Below the pieces are notes generated by a model, which had not been told where the DNA came from, ran no database searches, and worked only from the letters and a program-made list of their open reading frames with translations. A DNA stretch of 64,000 nt from Alisma plantago-aquatica (taxonomy: Eukaryota > Streptophyta > Magnoliopsida > Alismatales > Alismataceae). Positions 24,617 through 33,513 of this stretch are shown here, one piece after another; the stretch's first letter is position 1, and each line of letters opens with the position of its first letter. The DNA lies in assembly GCA_963693085.1 (NCBI GenBank), contig OY856412.1, positions 350,616,957 to 350,680,956 on the forward strand. The letters run 5' to 3'. A program made the position numbers and the translations under genes.

Positions 24617-26232
24617 TGTTGGCTAATTAAGCAACGAGTTTCAATCAAGTTAATGATCTTTTACCCGATTCAACCAAACTCTACAAGTATAAAGAGGTAG
24701 TATAGTCATGATCGAACACAAGGAGCTTTAGTAAACAACTGAATGCAACAGTCCTAATTTTCAGCAATCTAGATCGGTTTTAAAAGAAATTGGTTGTTTA
24801 ATTTCTAAGACAAGGAAATGTATAAGAGCTAAATTTATACAAGTAGAAGAGATTAACAAAGGTTTCTAGTCAAATGATTAAAGATCTTGGACATTAGGGA
24901 TTTCATTCTCATACCATAGCACTTAGGGAACTAAGCAATCTAAACATACACAAGTTCTTATCTCAAAGGATTGATGTGTTGCATTTCATCTCCCGATATA
25001 CATGCAACGATCGCAACTTAAAACAACATTCTCATATTTGAATTTCGTTTCAGATCACAAGCAAACCTTCAACTTGTTTCTAACTACTCTCGTGGACTAG
25101 AAAGAGTTGTTATGAAAGATAACTCCATACATTCATACTTATTTTCTCAAATCAAGCACAAATGCAGAAAACATGCACATCAAGCGGCCAACATCATATA
25201 CAAGAAGAAATAAACCGGTACTTTCATAAATAGAGACAAGAAACATAGGTATTTAGTACGAGATCACATAATTCCACACATGCTATGGCATGGGAGCTAC
25301 TCTCCCATGCCCAAGAAGAAGAAAACTACTCGTCCATAACTACACCTTGCATAATTTTAGCAGAAAATGAAGTTTTAGACATGAGTAAGAGAAGAAAAGA
25401 CAAGAAGAACCAAGATGCAGCCAAGAGAAGAGGGAACTCCTACTGAAGGACAAAATTCCTCTTCTAAAACTCCTCCAGAACGTACTAGCTTCTCGCCAAA
25501 GAAACTCCTCGAAGTTGGGGAAGCTCTGCTGCACCTTGGGGCTGCAAATGAGAAGGGAGAAGAAGAGAAATTGCCTTCTTTCTCAAGAAAATCCTTGGAT
25601 CTCTTCAAATTCACCTCCTACTTCGTTTCCTCTGCCTCTGGGATGAGCAAGGAGTCTCAAATGACCAGTCATAACTATCCCAACACTTCCCTCCTCGTTT
25701 TAGGCTCGAATTCTCGATTTTCGAATTTCTGAAACTACCGGCTGAACGGCGTGCAAAGTGTTTGCACGTCGTGCACTTAACAAAAGGGCGGAAGTTAACA
25801 ATGCAGTGTACGCCGTGCACGGAGCATGTGCACGCCGTACAATTTTCCAGAAACATTTGCTGAACTTCTGCGCTCCATGTGAACGCCGTGCAACGCCTTT
25901 GCACGCCGTTCATTTCTTTATGCATTCTACAGGAAAGTTGTGCGTCGTGCACCGTGAGTGTGCACGCCATACAACAGTGAGTCAGGGTAAGCAGTAATCT
26001 TTCTGGAATGTTGCACGCCGTACAAACAGCTTGAACGCCGTGCACTTTACTGTTTCTGCACAAATAAACATTGAAATGAGTGATTTCCATGGTAAAATGG
26101 CAAGGCAAGATATGGCAAAGTATTTTAACGAAATGATGGCAAAAGTAATATGAAAATAGACTAAATCTTGTCAAAATGAATAAAATTTGTGTGTGAAAAC
26201 ATGTGAAAAGATGATATATAATTCACACAACA
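24617..26232 (-). repeat. 5' LTR of element C
   Basis: It is 1616 bp, running TGTTGGCTAATT to CACACAACA, and matches 14890-16505 with about 50 substitutions, mostly transitions, and no indel. The palindrome array lies at about 25735-26055. Confidence 0.95.
25735..26055. repeat. Palindrome array in the 5' LTR of C
   Basis: This is the counterpart of 16010-16330. Several words are closer to the palindrome TGCACGCCGTGCA here (for example GGCGTGCAAAG at 25748 and GAACGCCGTGCAC at 26033) than in the 3' LTR, where C-to-T and G-to-A changes have occurred. Confidence 0.8.
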
Positions 26233-26237
26233 TCAGG

Positions 26238-26454
26238 TCATCAACACGAAGACATATGTCATTGAGTATATTATTCTACAGAAATCTATAAGTTTTATGG
26301 TCATCTCACAATATAAAACAAAAACATATAGATTGGAAACTTGCCTTTATTGATATGATCAATGTAGTATTACAAATCATTTACAAAGTATCCCATTACA
26401 ATCATCGAATGATAGTCACTATGGGCATACATACCAACAGATTCCCACTTGCAC
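26238..26454 (-). other. 3' non-coding region of copia-A (proximal part) with inner polypurine tract
   Basis: Just after the pol stop the minus strand reads AAGTGGGAATC (26440-26450) followed by TGTTGGTATGTATGCC (from 26439 downward). This repeats the polypurine tract and LTR start found at the real 3' LTR (AAGTGGGAGTT then TGTTGGTGTATATGC). The rest is AT-rich and non-coding, and joins 14884 once element C is removed. Confidence 0.8.
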
Positions 26455-28235
26455 TTATACCCAATCACTCATGAATCTCAATCCAAGTGATCAAACATGT
26501 CCGTCATGTTTCTGCTGTGAAAGTGCTTTTGTGAGTGGGTCAGCCATATTGCTTTTTGTAGGTACTCTGCAAATCTTCACATCTCCTCATTGTACAATCT
26601 CTGGTATGAGATGGAACCGCCGTAGAATATGGTTGGAACGTTGGTGCGATCTTGGTTCTTTAGCCTGTGCAATTGCTCCGTCATTGTCGCAAAACAACTC
26701 AATTGCATCACCAACGCTTGGAACCACTCCAAGTTCATAAATCAACTTCTTGATCCACACAACTTCCTTTGCAGCATTAGATGTGGCAATATATTCAGCC
26801 TCTGTTGTAGAATCCGCAACCGTCTCTTGCTTGGAACTCTTCCAGCTCACAGCACTGTTGTTCAGGCAAAACACAAATCCAGATTGTGACCTATAGTCAT
26901 TTTTGTCAGTTTGGAAGCTAGCATCGATGTAACCTTTTACCACGAGCTCTTCCTCACCACTGTACACCAAGAATTGATCCTTAGTCCTTCTCAAGTACTT
27001 TAGGATGTTCTTTACAACTGCCTAGTAACATTCACCTGGATCTGACTGATATCGACTCATCATGCTCAAAGCATACGACACATCAGGACGAGTACATAAC
27101 ATCGCGTACATGATAGATCCAATTGATGATGTATATGGAATCTTACTCATGCGTTCCCGTTCATCACATGAACTAGGACATTGGGATTTAGAGATCATAA
27201 CCCCATGGGACATGGGCATGTTACCTCTCTTAGAACCCTCCATGCTAAACCTCTTTAGCACCTTGTCAATGTATGTGCTCTGGCTTAGGCCTAGAAGCCT
27301 TATAGATCTATCTCTATAGATCTTGACCCCTAGTATATAGTATGCTTCGCCTAAATCCTTCATAGAGAAGGTCTTCCCTAGCCAAACTTTTACTGTCTGA
27401 AGAGTAGGGATGTCATTTCCCATCAATAGTATGTCATCCACATACAATATGAGAAATACAATTGTGCTCCCACTAACCCTTTTGTAAACACAAGGTTCAT
27501 CTTCATTTTGACTAAAGCCAAACTTTTTGACTACTTCATCAAAACGTAGATTCCAACTCTGAGATGCTTGCTTCAATCCATAGATTGACCTTTGTAGCTT
27601 ACAGACTTTGTTGGCTTCCTTTGGATCGATAAAACCCTCAGGCTGTGTCATGTACACATCCTCGAGTAAATTCGCATTAAGGAATGTTGTTTTAACATCC
27701 ATCTGCCAAATCTCATAGTCATGATAAGCTGCAATAGCAAGCATGATCCTGATGGATTTAACCATGGCAACTGGTGAGAAGGTCTCGTCATAATCAACAC
27801 CTTGAATTTTATGGAATCCTTTCGCAACCAATCTACCTTTATAGGTTTGAACATTTCCATCCATGTCAATATTCTTCTTGAAGACCCACTTGCACCCTAT
27901 GGGTTTTACCCCTTCGGGTGGATCCACCAAGGTCCATACCTTGTTGGTGTACATGGATTCCATCTCATATCTCATGGCTTTGAGCCATTTCTCATATTCT
28001 GGTCCCTTAGTAGCTTCTATATAGGAAGTTGGCTCATCTGCTATGCCCAATTCGTCACTGTCTTGAGTCACGAGAAATCCAAATCTCTCAGGCTCAAGTC
28101 GTGTCCTACTAGACCTACGAGGTTCCTGTGTTACATTTAGAACTTGAAATTCCACAACAATTTGTGAGTCTTCATGTTCCTTATGTACCTCCTCAGGTTC
28201 TCTTCTTTCTTGTTGGTCTCAAACTTCTTCGAGCC
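26455..28235 (-). pseudogene. pol: Reverse transcriptase-RNase H of copia-A
   Basis: An intact stretch of 377 codons (28155-27022) holds the RT: PIGCKWVFKKNIDMDG, AKGFHKIQGVDYDETFSPVA, QMDVKTTFLN (first catalytic Asp) and LYVDDILLMGND, with YVDD at residues 238-241. A TAG at 27022-27024 follows CTRPDVSYALS...GEC, where relatives have Trp. RNase H then runs 27021-26455 with DASF, STTEAEYIA and FCDNDGAIAQ, broken by TGA at 26587 and 26491, and ends in TAA at 26455. A TGA at 28219-28221 lies upstream of RT. The TAG, the TGA at 26587 and the TGA at 28219 recur at the same codons in copia-B. Confidence 0.9.
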
Positions 28236-29090
28236 CTACATTCCTCCCACTAATTCTTTAGAAATAAATTCCTTTTCAAGAAATACAACAGTCTTAGCAA
28301 CAAACACTTTGTTGTCAGTTGGTGTGTAGAAGTAGTATCCCCGAGTTTCCTTGGGGTATCCAACAAAATAGCATTTTTTCCGATTTGGGTCCAAGCTTTT
28401 TAGGAAATTGTTTCCTAACATAAGCTTCACATCCTCAAATCTTTAACATAGACAAATTGGTATGATTCCCATTCCATATCTCATATGGTGTCTTTTGAAC
28501 CGATTTAGAAGGTACACGATTAAGTGTAAACACTGCAGTTTCAAGAGCATATCCCCAGAACGATATTGGAAGTTCGGCTGAACTCATCATTGATCGTACC
28601 ATGTCTAATAATGTACGATTCCTTCTTTCTGACACACCATTATGTTGTGGTGTACCAGGTGGATTCCATTGTGATACAATACCATGGTCTCTCAGAAGGT
28701 CCTCAAACTCTTGGCTTAAGTATTTGCCACCTCGATCTGAACGGAGTGCTTTAATACTCTTACCAAGTTGCTTCTCTACTTCATTCATGAAAGTCTTGAA
28801 CATTTCAAGAGTTTCTGACTTGTGTTTCATAAGATATACATAGCCATACCTACTGAGGTCATCAATGAAGGTAATGAAGTATTGATAGCCTCCTCTAGCA
28901 TTTGATCTAAAAGGTCCACATACATCAGTATGTATGAGCCCTAGCAGATCACTGGCTCTTTCACTGTGTCCAGTGAAAGGATTCTTGGTCATCTTCCCTA
29001 ATAAACATGCCTCACATGTCTCCAGTGATTCAAAATCAAAAGAGTCTAGATAACCATCTAGATATGCGCTTCTCATTTATGTGCCCAAGA
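28236..29090 (-). pseudogene. pol: Integrase of copia-A (catalytic triad intact, frame broken)
   Basis: The CEAC part of the HHCC finger and the DDE core lie in one open stretch (29076-28435): D51 in LIHTDVCGPF (28924-28926), D114 in ALRSDRGGKYL (28735-28737) and E150 in HNGVSERRNRT (28627-28629), with 35 residues between the last two. An 11-base deletion near 29057 shifts the frame between the two halves of the finger (WHCRLGHINEK lies upstream in another frame). A TGA at 28435-28437 replaces the Trp of the KIWGCEAYV segment, and one extra A near 28380 moves the end (CYFVGYPKETRGYYFYTP) to another frame. Confidence 0.88.
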
Positions 29091-29590
29091 CGACAATGCC
29101 ATAAGAATGTTTTGTTTGAGTTGTCAAATTTTAACCTTTTAGTATTTACGTTATATATGCTAGTCTCAAGTTCTAACAAGTAGATACCATAAGACATAGG
29201 GGCATTGCCATAAAAGATATCAACTTTAGATATAGAAATTATTCCATTTTTAATGTGAAATTCAAATCCACTCTTGTCCATACAAGATACAGAAATAATA
29301 TTTCTATTAATGGCAGGTACATAATAGCAATTCTCTAATTCTATTACAAGGCCCGTAGGCAAAGATAAACTAATAACTCCAACTGCGGTGGCAGCAACTC
29401 TTTCTCCATTAGCAACCCGCAACTCGACTTGGCCCTTTCGTAAAAGCTTACTTCTTATCAGATCCTGCATATTAGAACATATGTGAGATCCACATCCGGT
29501 TTCCAGTACCCATGATGAAGAAGTATTTAAGTTTATCACAATAATGTATATACCTAAAGTGGAGATCTCTATCCCCTGCTTCTTCTTCCT
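29091..29590 (-). pseudogene. pol: Protease and pre-integrase region of copia-A
   Basis: The protease active-site segment reads SSSWVLETGCGSHICSN: the catalytic Asp of DTG is Glu (GAA at 29501-29503). The following segments are usual for copia protease/GAG-pre-integrase: VIELENCYYVPAINRNIISV, MSYGIYLLE and WHCRLGHINEKR. Copia-B carries a different change in the same triad, so both proteases look inactive. Borders with gag and integrase are approximate. Confidence 0.82.
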
Positions 29591-30401
29591 GAGTTCCTCC
29601 AGGTAGAGAGGACAGTTTCTTTTCCAATGTCCAAGCTGGTGGTAATGGTGACAACTGCCTTTTTTGGAGACCCCACCTTTAGCTTTGAGCGCGGATGACT
29701 TTGGCTTCTGCCCAGCTTTAGAACCTTTCTTAGCCTTGCCTTTGACTTTTGACTTTCTTTACCTTGCTGATCACCATCACATACTTGGGCTTGTCTTTCT
29801 TCATCTGTGCTTTAGCTGTCCTCAGCATGCCTAACAATACTGACAATGACTTGTCAAAATTGTTCATGTTGTAGTTCATGAAAAAATGATTATATGATTC
29901 AGGCAACGATTTTAGAATCACATCTGTGGCCAACTCTTGACCTAGGGGAAATTCCAGCTTGGATAGGCTTTCCACGTACCCAATCAAGGTGAGTATATGG
30001 GTGCCAACTGAGTCTCCCTCTTTCATCTTGCTTTTGAACAAAGCCTTTGAGACATCATATCTGTCCTGTCTTTCGTGATGTTGATACATGTTCTTGAGAT
30101 GTGTTACCATCTCCGTGACATTCATGTTCTCATGCTGCTCTTGCAACTCATAGTTCATTGAGCACAACATCAGGCACTTGACATCCACAACATCATCAAG
30201 GTGCTTCTTGTAAGCATCCTTTTCAGCCTTGGGTGCATTTACGGAGGGCTTCGCTGGCTCTGGTGTTTCAAGGACATAGAGCTTATGCTCATGTGTGAGA
30301 ATAATTCTCAGCATCCTAAACCAATTTTGAAAGTTGGTTCTGATAAGTTTATCCTTCTCAAGGACCGATCACAACGAGAAAGTGTGAGTGTTGTTTGCCA
30401 T
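29591..30401 (-). pseudogene. gag: gag of copia-A
   Basis: The start ATG at 30399-30401 opens MANNTHTFSL, as in copia-B; codon 11 is TGA (30369-30371) where copia-B has CGA. The frame then stays open through the copia Gag core (NFQNWFRMLRIILTHEHKLY, YDVSKALFKSKMKEGDS, LGQELATDVILKSLPESY). A 2-base deletion near 29756 shifts it before the basic stretch. The zinc knuckle in the next frame reads CHHYHQLGHWKRNC: the second Cys is Tyr, so metal binding is probably lost. The sequence continues without a Gag stop into pol (KKKQGIEIS). Confidence 0.88.
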
Positions 30402-31199
30402 TTGATTGCTACAAAAGAAACATTTGCATTTAGTCCAAAACATTTTAACTTGTAAAGATTTGATAAATGAGATTAATTAGGCCTTTAATTAATTACGCTC
30501 CCACAATTTTATTCAAATTGATAGCCCTCACTATCGACTCTTAAGATTGCAATGCACAACCTTCTAGTGAGCCAAGACCCAAAATAATTGGATCAATGCC
30601 CAACCAACACCGACGTCAAAGACCAAATACTAAGGTAGGCAACTTTTGCCAATTGCATCATATGCAACTCTTGGATAGATGATCATGCACAAATCCTTGC
30701 CATGATGCTTTTGTATGCCTCTAGGTACTTGATCCTATCAAGGTTCCCTAGTTAAGTCCAACCCATAAGCCAACACGATGAGTGTGCACCCTGCGGAGGC
30801 AGACCCACACACCCACCATCACACTTCCACGAGATAGACAGTATACCACGCGGAGGCGTGCCCACACATAGTTGATCAATCTTTTCATGTGTGTTGCTTT
30901 ATGGAAGGAAACTAAAACTTAATATTATTAATTGAGTGGTTTTATTAATACATATACATATCCAAACACCACATACTTATAGTACATATCATATACTACT
31001 ATATCCACAACCACAAACGATAGACATGCAATCATAAACACAAATACATCGGTTATGGCCATACTATTGTAATCTTTTGGAGCAACAAAGGATTACGGTC
31101 CACCTATGGTCTTATGCATCTCATACAACACATGTGAATCAACCTGTAAGCATGTAATGATCAACATTACAATGAACAACTTCATGGATGCTTCGTGAG

Positions 31200-31350
31200 G
31201 TTGGAACTTCAAGTTGCTTCTTGGAATGGGATCTTCTTGTTGCTTCTCCATGGACGCTCCTTGGAGTTGGATCTTCAGGTTGCTTCTTGGAATTAGATCT
31301 TCATGGTGCTTCTCCATGGACACTCCTTGGAGTTGGATCTTCAAGTGGCC
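31200..31350 (-). repeat. 66-bp tandem repeat in the copia-A leader
   Basis: Units start at 31207, 31273 and 31339 (period exactly 66), each with TTGCTTCTTGGAAT and TTCTCCATGGA words. The period is a multiple of three, so the element-strand frame translates it as repeated QLQG-SMEK--ED-IPRSN units. Copia-B keeps a rearranged, shorter version at 54186-54310. Confidence 0.8.
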
Positions 31351-31749
31351 TCCTTACATCAAGTTTACAAAGACTAAAACTAATCCTATATCTATTACAT
31401 CATATGAGTACAAATATAAAGGGAAAGAATTAATTACATTTTGAAATAAGAGATGAGGCTCGGCATGCAAGACAAATACTTTAAACAAAGGATCCATATG
31501 CAACCATTATACATCCATAGCATTCACAAACAGACATATCCACAAGATCGACATCCACATTCATACACAACATTCACAAAAGGGGATACTAGGCCATAAC
31601 CGTGCATGCATTCACCACATAAAACAGATTTTAAAGGCGACGTGTATGCTATCATAGGTATATCTACATATACGTATATACATATTAAAAATGCAGTACT
31701 TTTAATGCGGGATATTCCCCATTAAATAAATTTTTGACTCCCACGCAAA

Positions 31750-31845
31750 CAATGCAGGGTACACAGGGGCAGCGCCCCAGTGCGGCGAGGCCGCCCCTCG
31801 CGGGGTCTCAGGGGCAGAGCCCCTGAAAGGTCTATGGAATTTCAC
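31750..31845 (-). other. GC-rich foldback block in the copia-A leader
   Basis: In AT-rich surroundings this block carries several self-complementary words: GGGGCAGCGCCCC, GGCGAGGCCGCCCCTCG and CAGGGGCAGAGCCCCTG. Copia-B has CAGGGGCTCTGCCCCTG at 53727-53743 in the same place. It is likely a strong RNA hairpin of the leader. Confidence 0.65.
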
Positions 31846-32044
31846 TTCCATGCACTTAGGAAAATCAATATTTTCCATAGTCGACCCCGTCCAAAATGTA
31901 GAAAACATTAGCCTGCGAAGTATGTGGAATTAGGTTTAGATTTTCACATTAATAGTTTTAATTCACATCGTATGCAACATAGAAAACAGTATATATCGAT
32001 TCGATCATATCAAAACGAATCCAAATACGCCATAGATTGACGTT

Positions 32045-32056
32045 GCTCTGATACCA
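32045..32056 (-). other. Primer-binding site of copia-A (initiator Met)
   Basis: The minus strand reads TGGTATCAGAGC, the standard plant copia primer site, one base from the 5' LTR (32058). Confidence 0.95.
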
Positions 32057-32057
32057 C

Positions 32058-32764
32058 TGTTGGGTATTGTAGAGAAAACATGTGCGGCGGAAGCAATAAA
32101 ATCTACACAACCTAAAATAGGATCTCGTCGACAACAACGTATTTAGAAGGAGTGTTTGTGGGATATACCTTATCGCAGAGCAAGTCCGGCGATGTCCCGC
32201 TACACAACGGTGCAATGCTGCTGACCTACACAGACGGAACTTCTCTCCCCTTCGCTGTCGTAGGAAGATCTGACGGCTCTCCTTTGCGGCAGTGATGTAC
32301 GCCGCTCGTAGCACGTATAGGTGGTCGTCGACGTCCTCCGAATGCAGGCGTCAAGGAATCTGTGTCTCTACTTCATCCACGTGGATGGACGGAACTCCAC
32401 ATCGCGCTTCCCAAGCCGGCGGGAAGGAGTCGTGACTCTATGGCGGCGTGCTAGCGGCGCGTTTCTCTTCTTTCTCTCCTAAGGACGATGACGACTAGGG
32501 TTTACGTACGTGAGCATAAACTGAAAAGCCTCTATCTATCTTATATAGATATCAGTCGTCAATCCTCCTTTAAATAGGAGACGAAGGGAAATAGGGTTTC
32601 CTAAACCCATCAGTAAACAGAAACACTGCGTTAATTAAAATGCTCGTGGATTAATTAGAATATTCTGAAATTCATTAATTAACCAAATAATCACATTAAT
32701 TGATTAATTAATATATGACTCCATGCAATTACTTGGGATGGCTTTATGTGCATATACGCCAACA
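32058..32764 (-). repeat. 5' LTR of copia-A
   Basis: It is 707 bp, from TGTTGGGTATTG to TACGCCAACA, and matches 13244-13950. It is followed by the right target-site copy caata (32765-32769) and then by the interrupted D LTR. Confidence 0.93.
32540..32547 (-). promoter_or_regulatory. TATA box of the copia-A 5' LTR
   Basis: The minus strand reads TATATAAG, about 220 bases into the LTR in element sense, at the AT-rich U3/GC-rich R border. The same word stands at the same place in the copia-B 5' LTR (40821-40828). Confidence 0.6.
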
Positions 32765-33513
32765 CAATATGATTTCTATGATATAACTATTAGATAGTGC
32801 TTTTGTTTGATCTAACATCAGTTTAAACAAATTGATCCCTTGTTTTTACTGAATGTTAGTCTTGGGTGATGAGACCTCAGAACCCAAGGCTCGTAAAAAC
32901 CAAACAAAAGCATAGAACTTCAGATGATATCTCAAAGGTAGTTCTTTTGGGATGTTCAAGCAAGGATATGCAAACACCAAGATCAATGGGTTTGTGAGAA
33001 GTTTGACTTTTGTAAAGTGTTTGAAACTTCTTCGCATGCCTTTATCTAACTAGTTGTTTTCTCTAAATTTATCAATCTAAGTTTGACAAAGGTTGTGGGT
33101 GCAAAACCCACAACCCGATATCTTTTATCAATAGAATGAACCTGTTTCTAGTTGCTTCGAATCATTTCCCCATTATCTTCTTCTTGTACTTTAATTCTGC
33201 TCTTAGATAATCTTTCATACTTGTTCTCAAGTGTAACTATTTATTAACTTGTTCTTAGTGTAACTTTCATTTCTTGTTCTTAGTGTAATTTTCTTCATTA
33301 TTCTAGCACAATCAAACTTCAACCAACGTACTTTCAGTTCCACACTTAGATAAAAACTGTTCAAAGCAAGCCAATTCAACTCAAGTCTTAAAAATGTTGT
33401 CCTGTGGGATCAACACTATCTATACTGATAAACCAACCTTAGTTGGTTGTTTTTCCATTAACAAAAGGTTAAAATCAACCCCTAGTAAATTGGTGTGTAA
33501 GGGACACATCAAT
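32765..33513 (+). repeat. Second LTR of element D, right part
   Basis: It resumes the D LTR at ATATGATTTCTA and matches 5378-6135, including AAATTGATCCCTTG and GATGAGACCTCAGA. It ends ACACATCA before a decayed primer site (TTGCAATTGTCGGGAAC). The first five bases, caata, are the copia-A right target-site copy. Confidence 0.8.

Larger units (their letters stand above)
14890..26232 (-). mobile_element. Tat-like Ty3/gypsy element C, nested in copia-A
   Basis: It is 11,343 bp long and flanked by tcagg at 14885-14889 and 26233-26237. Both LTRs are 1616 bp, without indels and with about 50 differences (near 3%, hand count). A tRNA-Asp-type primer site is at 24593-24610 and a polypurine tract at 16506-16520, both setting the minus strand. 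Gag, protease, RT, RNase H and integrase follow in gypsy order in a single frame from 24501 to about 19283, broken by four stop codons; one base shift hits the integrase C-terminus. An accessory reading frame follows pol. It is the youngest element of the left nest. Confidence 0.95.
30402..32044 (-). other. Long leader of copia-A
   Basis: There are 1.64 kb between the primer site and the gag start, without long frames. It holds the 66-base tandem repeat at 31200-31350 within an 83-codon frame (31093-31344) and a GC-rich block at 31750-31845. Copia-B has a related leader of 1.59 kb (53520-55109), so the length is a family trait. Leaders of this kind usually carry dimerisation and packaging signals. 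Confidence 0.8.
13244..32764 (-). mobile_element. Ty1/copia element, copia-A, nested in the D LTR
   Basis: The two LTRs (13244-13950 and 32058-32764) are each 707 bp and run TGTTGG...CCAACA. The flanking duplication is taata on the left and caata on the right. The primer site lies next to the right LTR and the polypurine tract next to the left one, so the element reads on the minus strand, with gag, protease, integrase, RT and RNase H in copia order. After removing element C and one copy of its TSD it measures about 8.2 kb. LTR divergence is around 10% by eye in the first third, so it is older than its own insert C. It shares its family with copia-B. Confidence 0.93.
4363..33513 (+). mobile_element. 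Decayed Tat/Athila-like Ty3/gypsy element D (LTR-int-LTR), carrying nested insertions
   Basis: Two related LTRs (4363-6135, and 12245-33513 once the insertion is removed) flank an internal region with degenerate gag, protease, RT and RNase H on the plus strand. The first LTR is about 1773 bp; the second is about 1748 bp without the 19.5-kb copia-A insertion. A tRNA-Asp-like primer site follows the first LTR. Numerous stops and frameshifts, plus absence of integrase, make it a fossil. A second internal region follows the right LTR directly, so the structure is LTR-internal-LTR-internal and no target-site duplication can be read. Confidence 0.8.
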
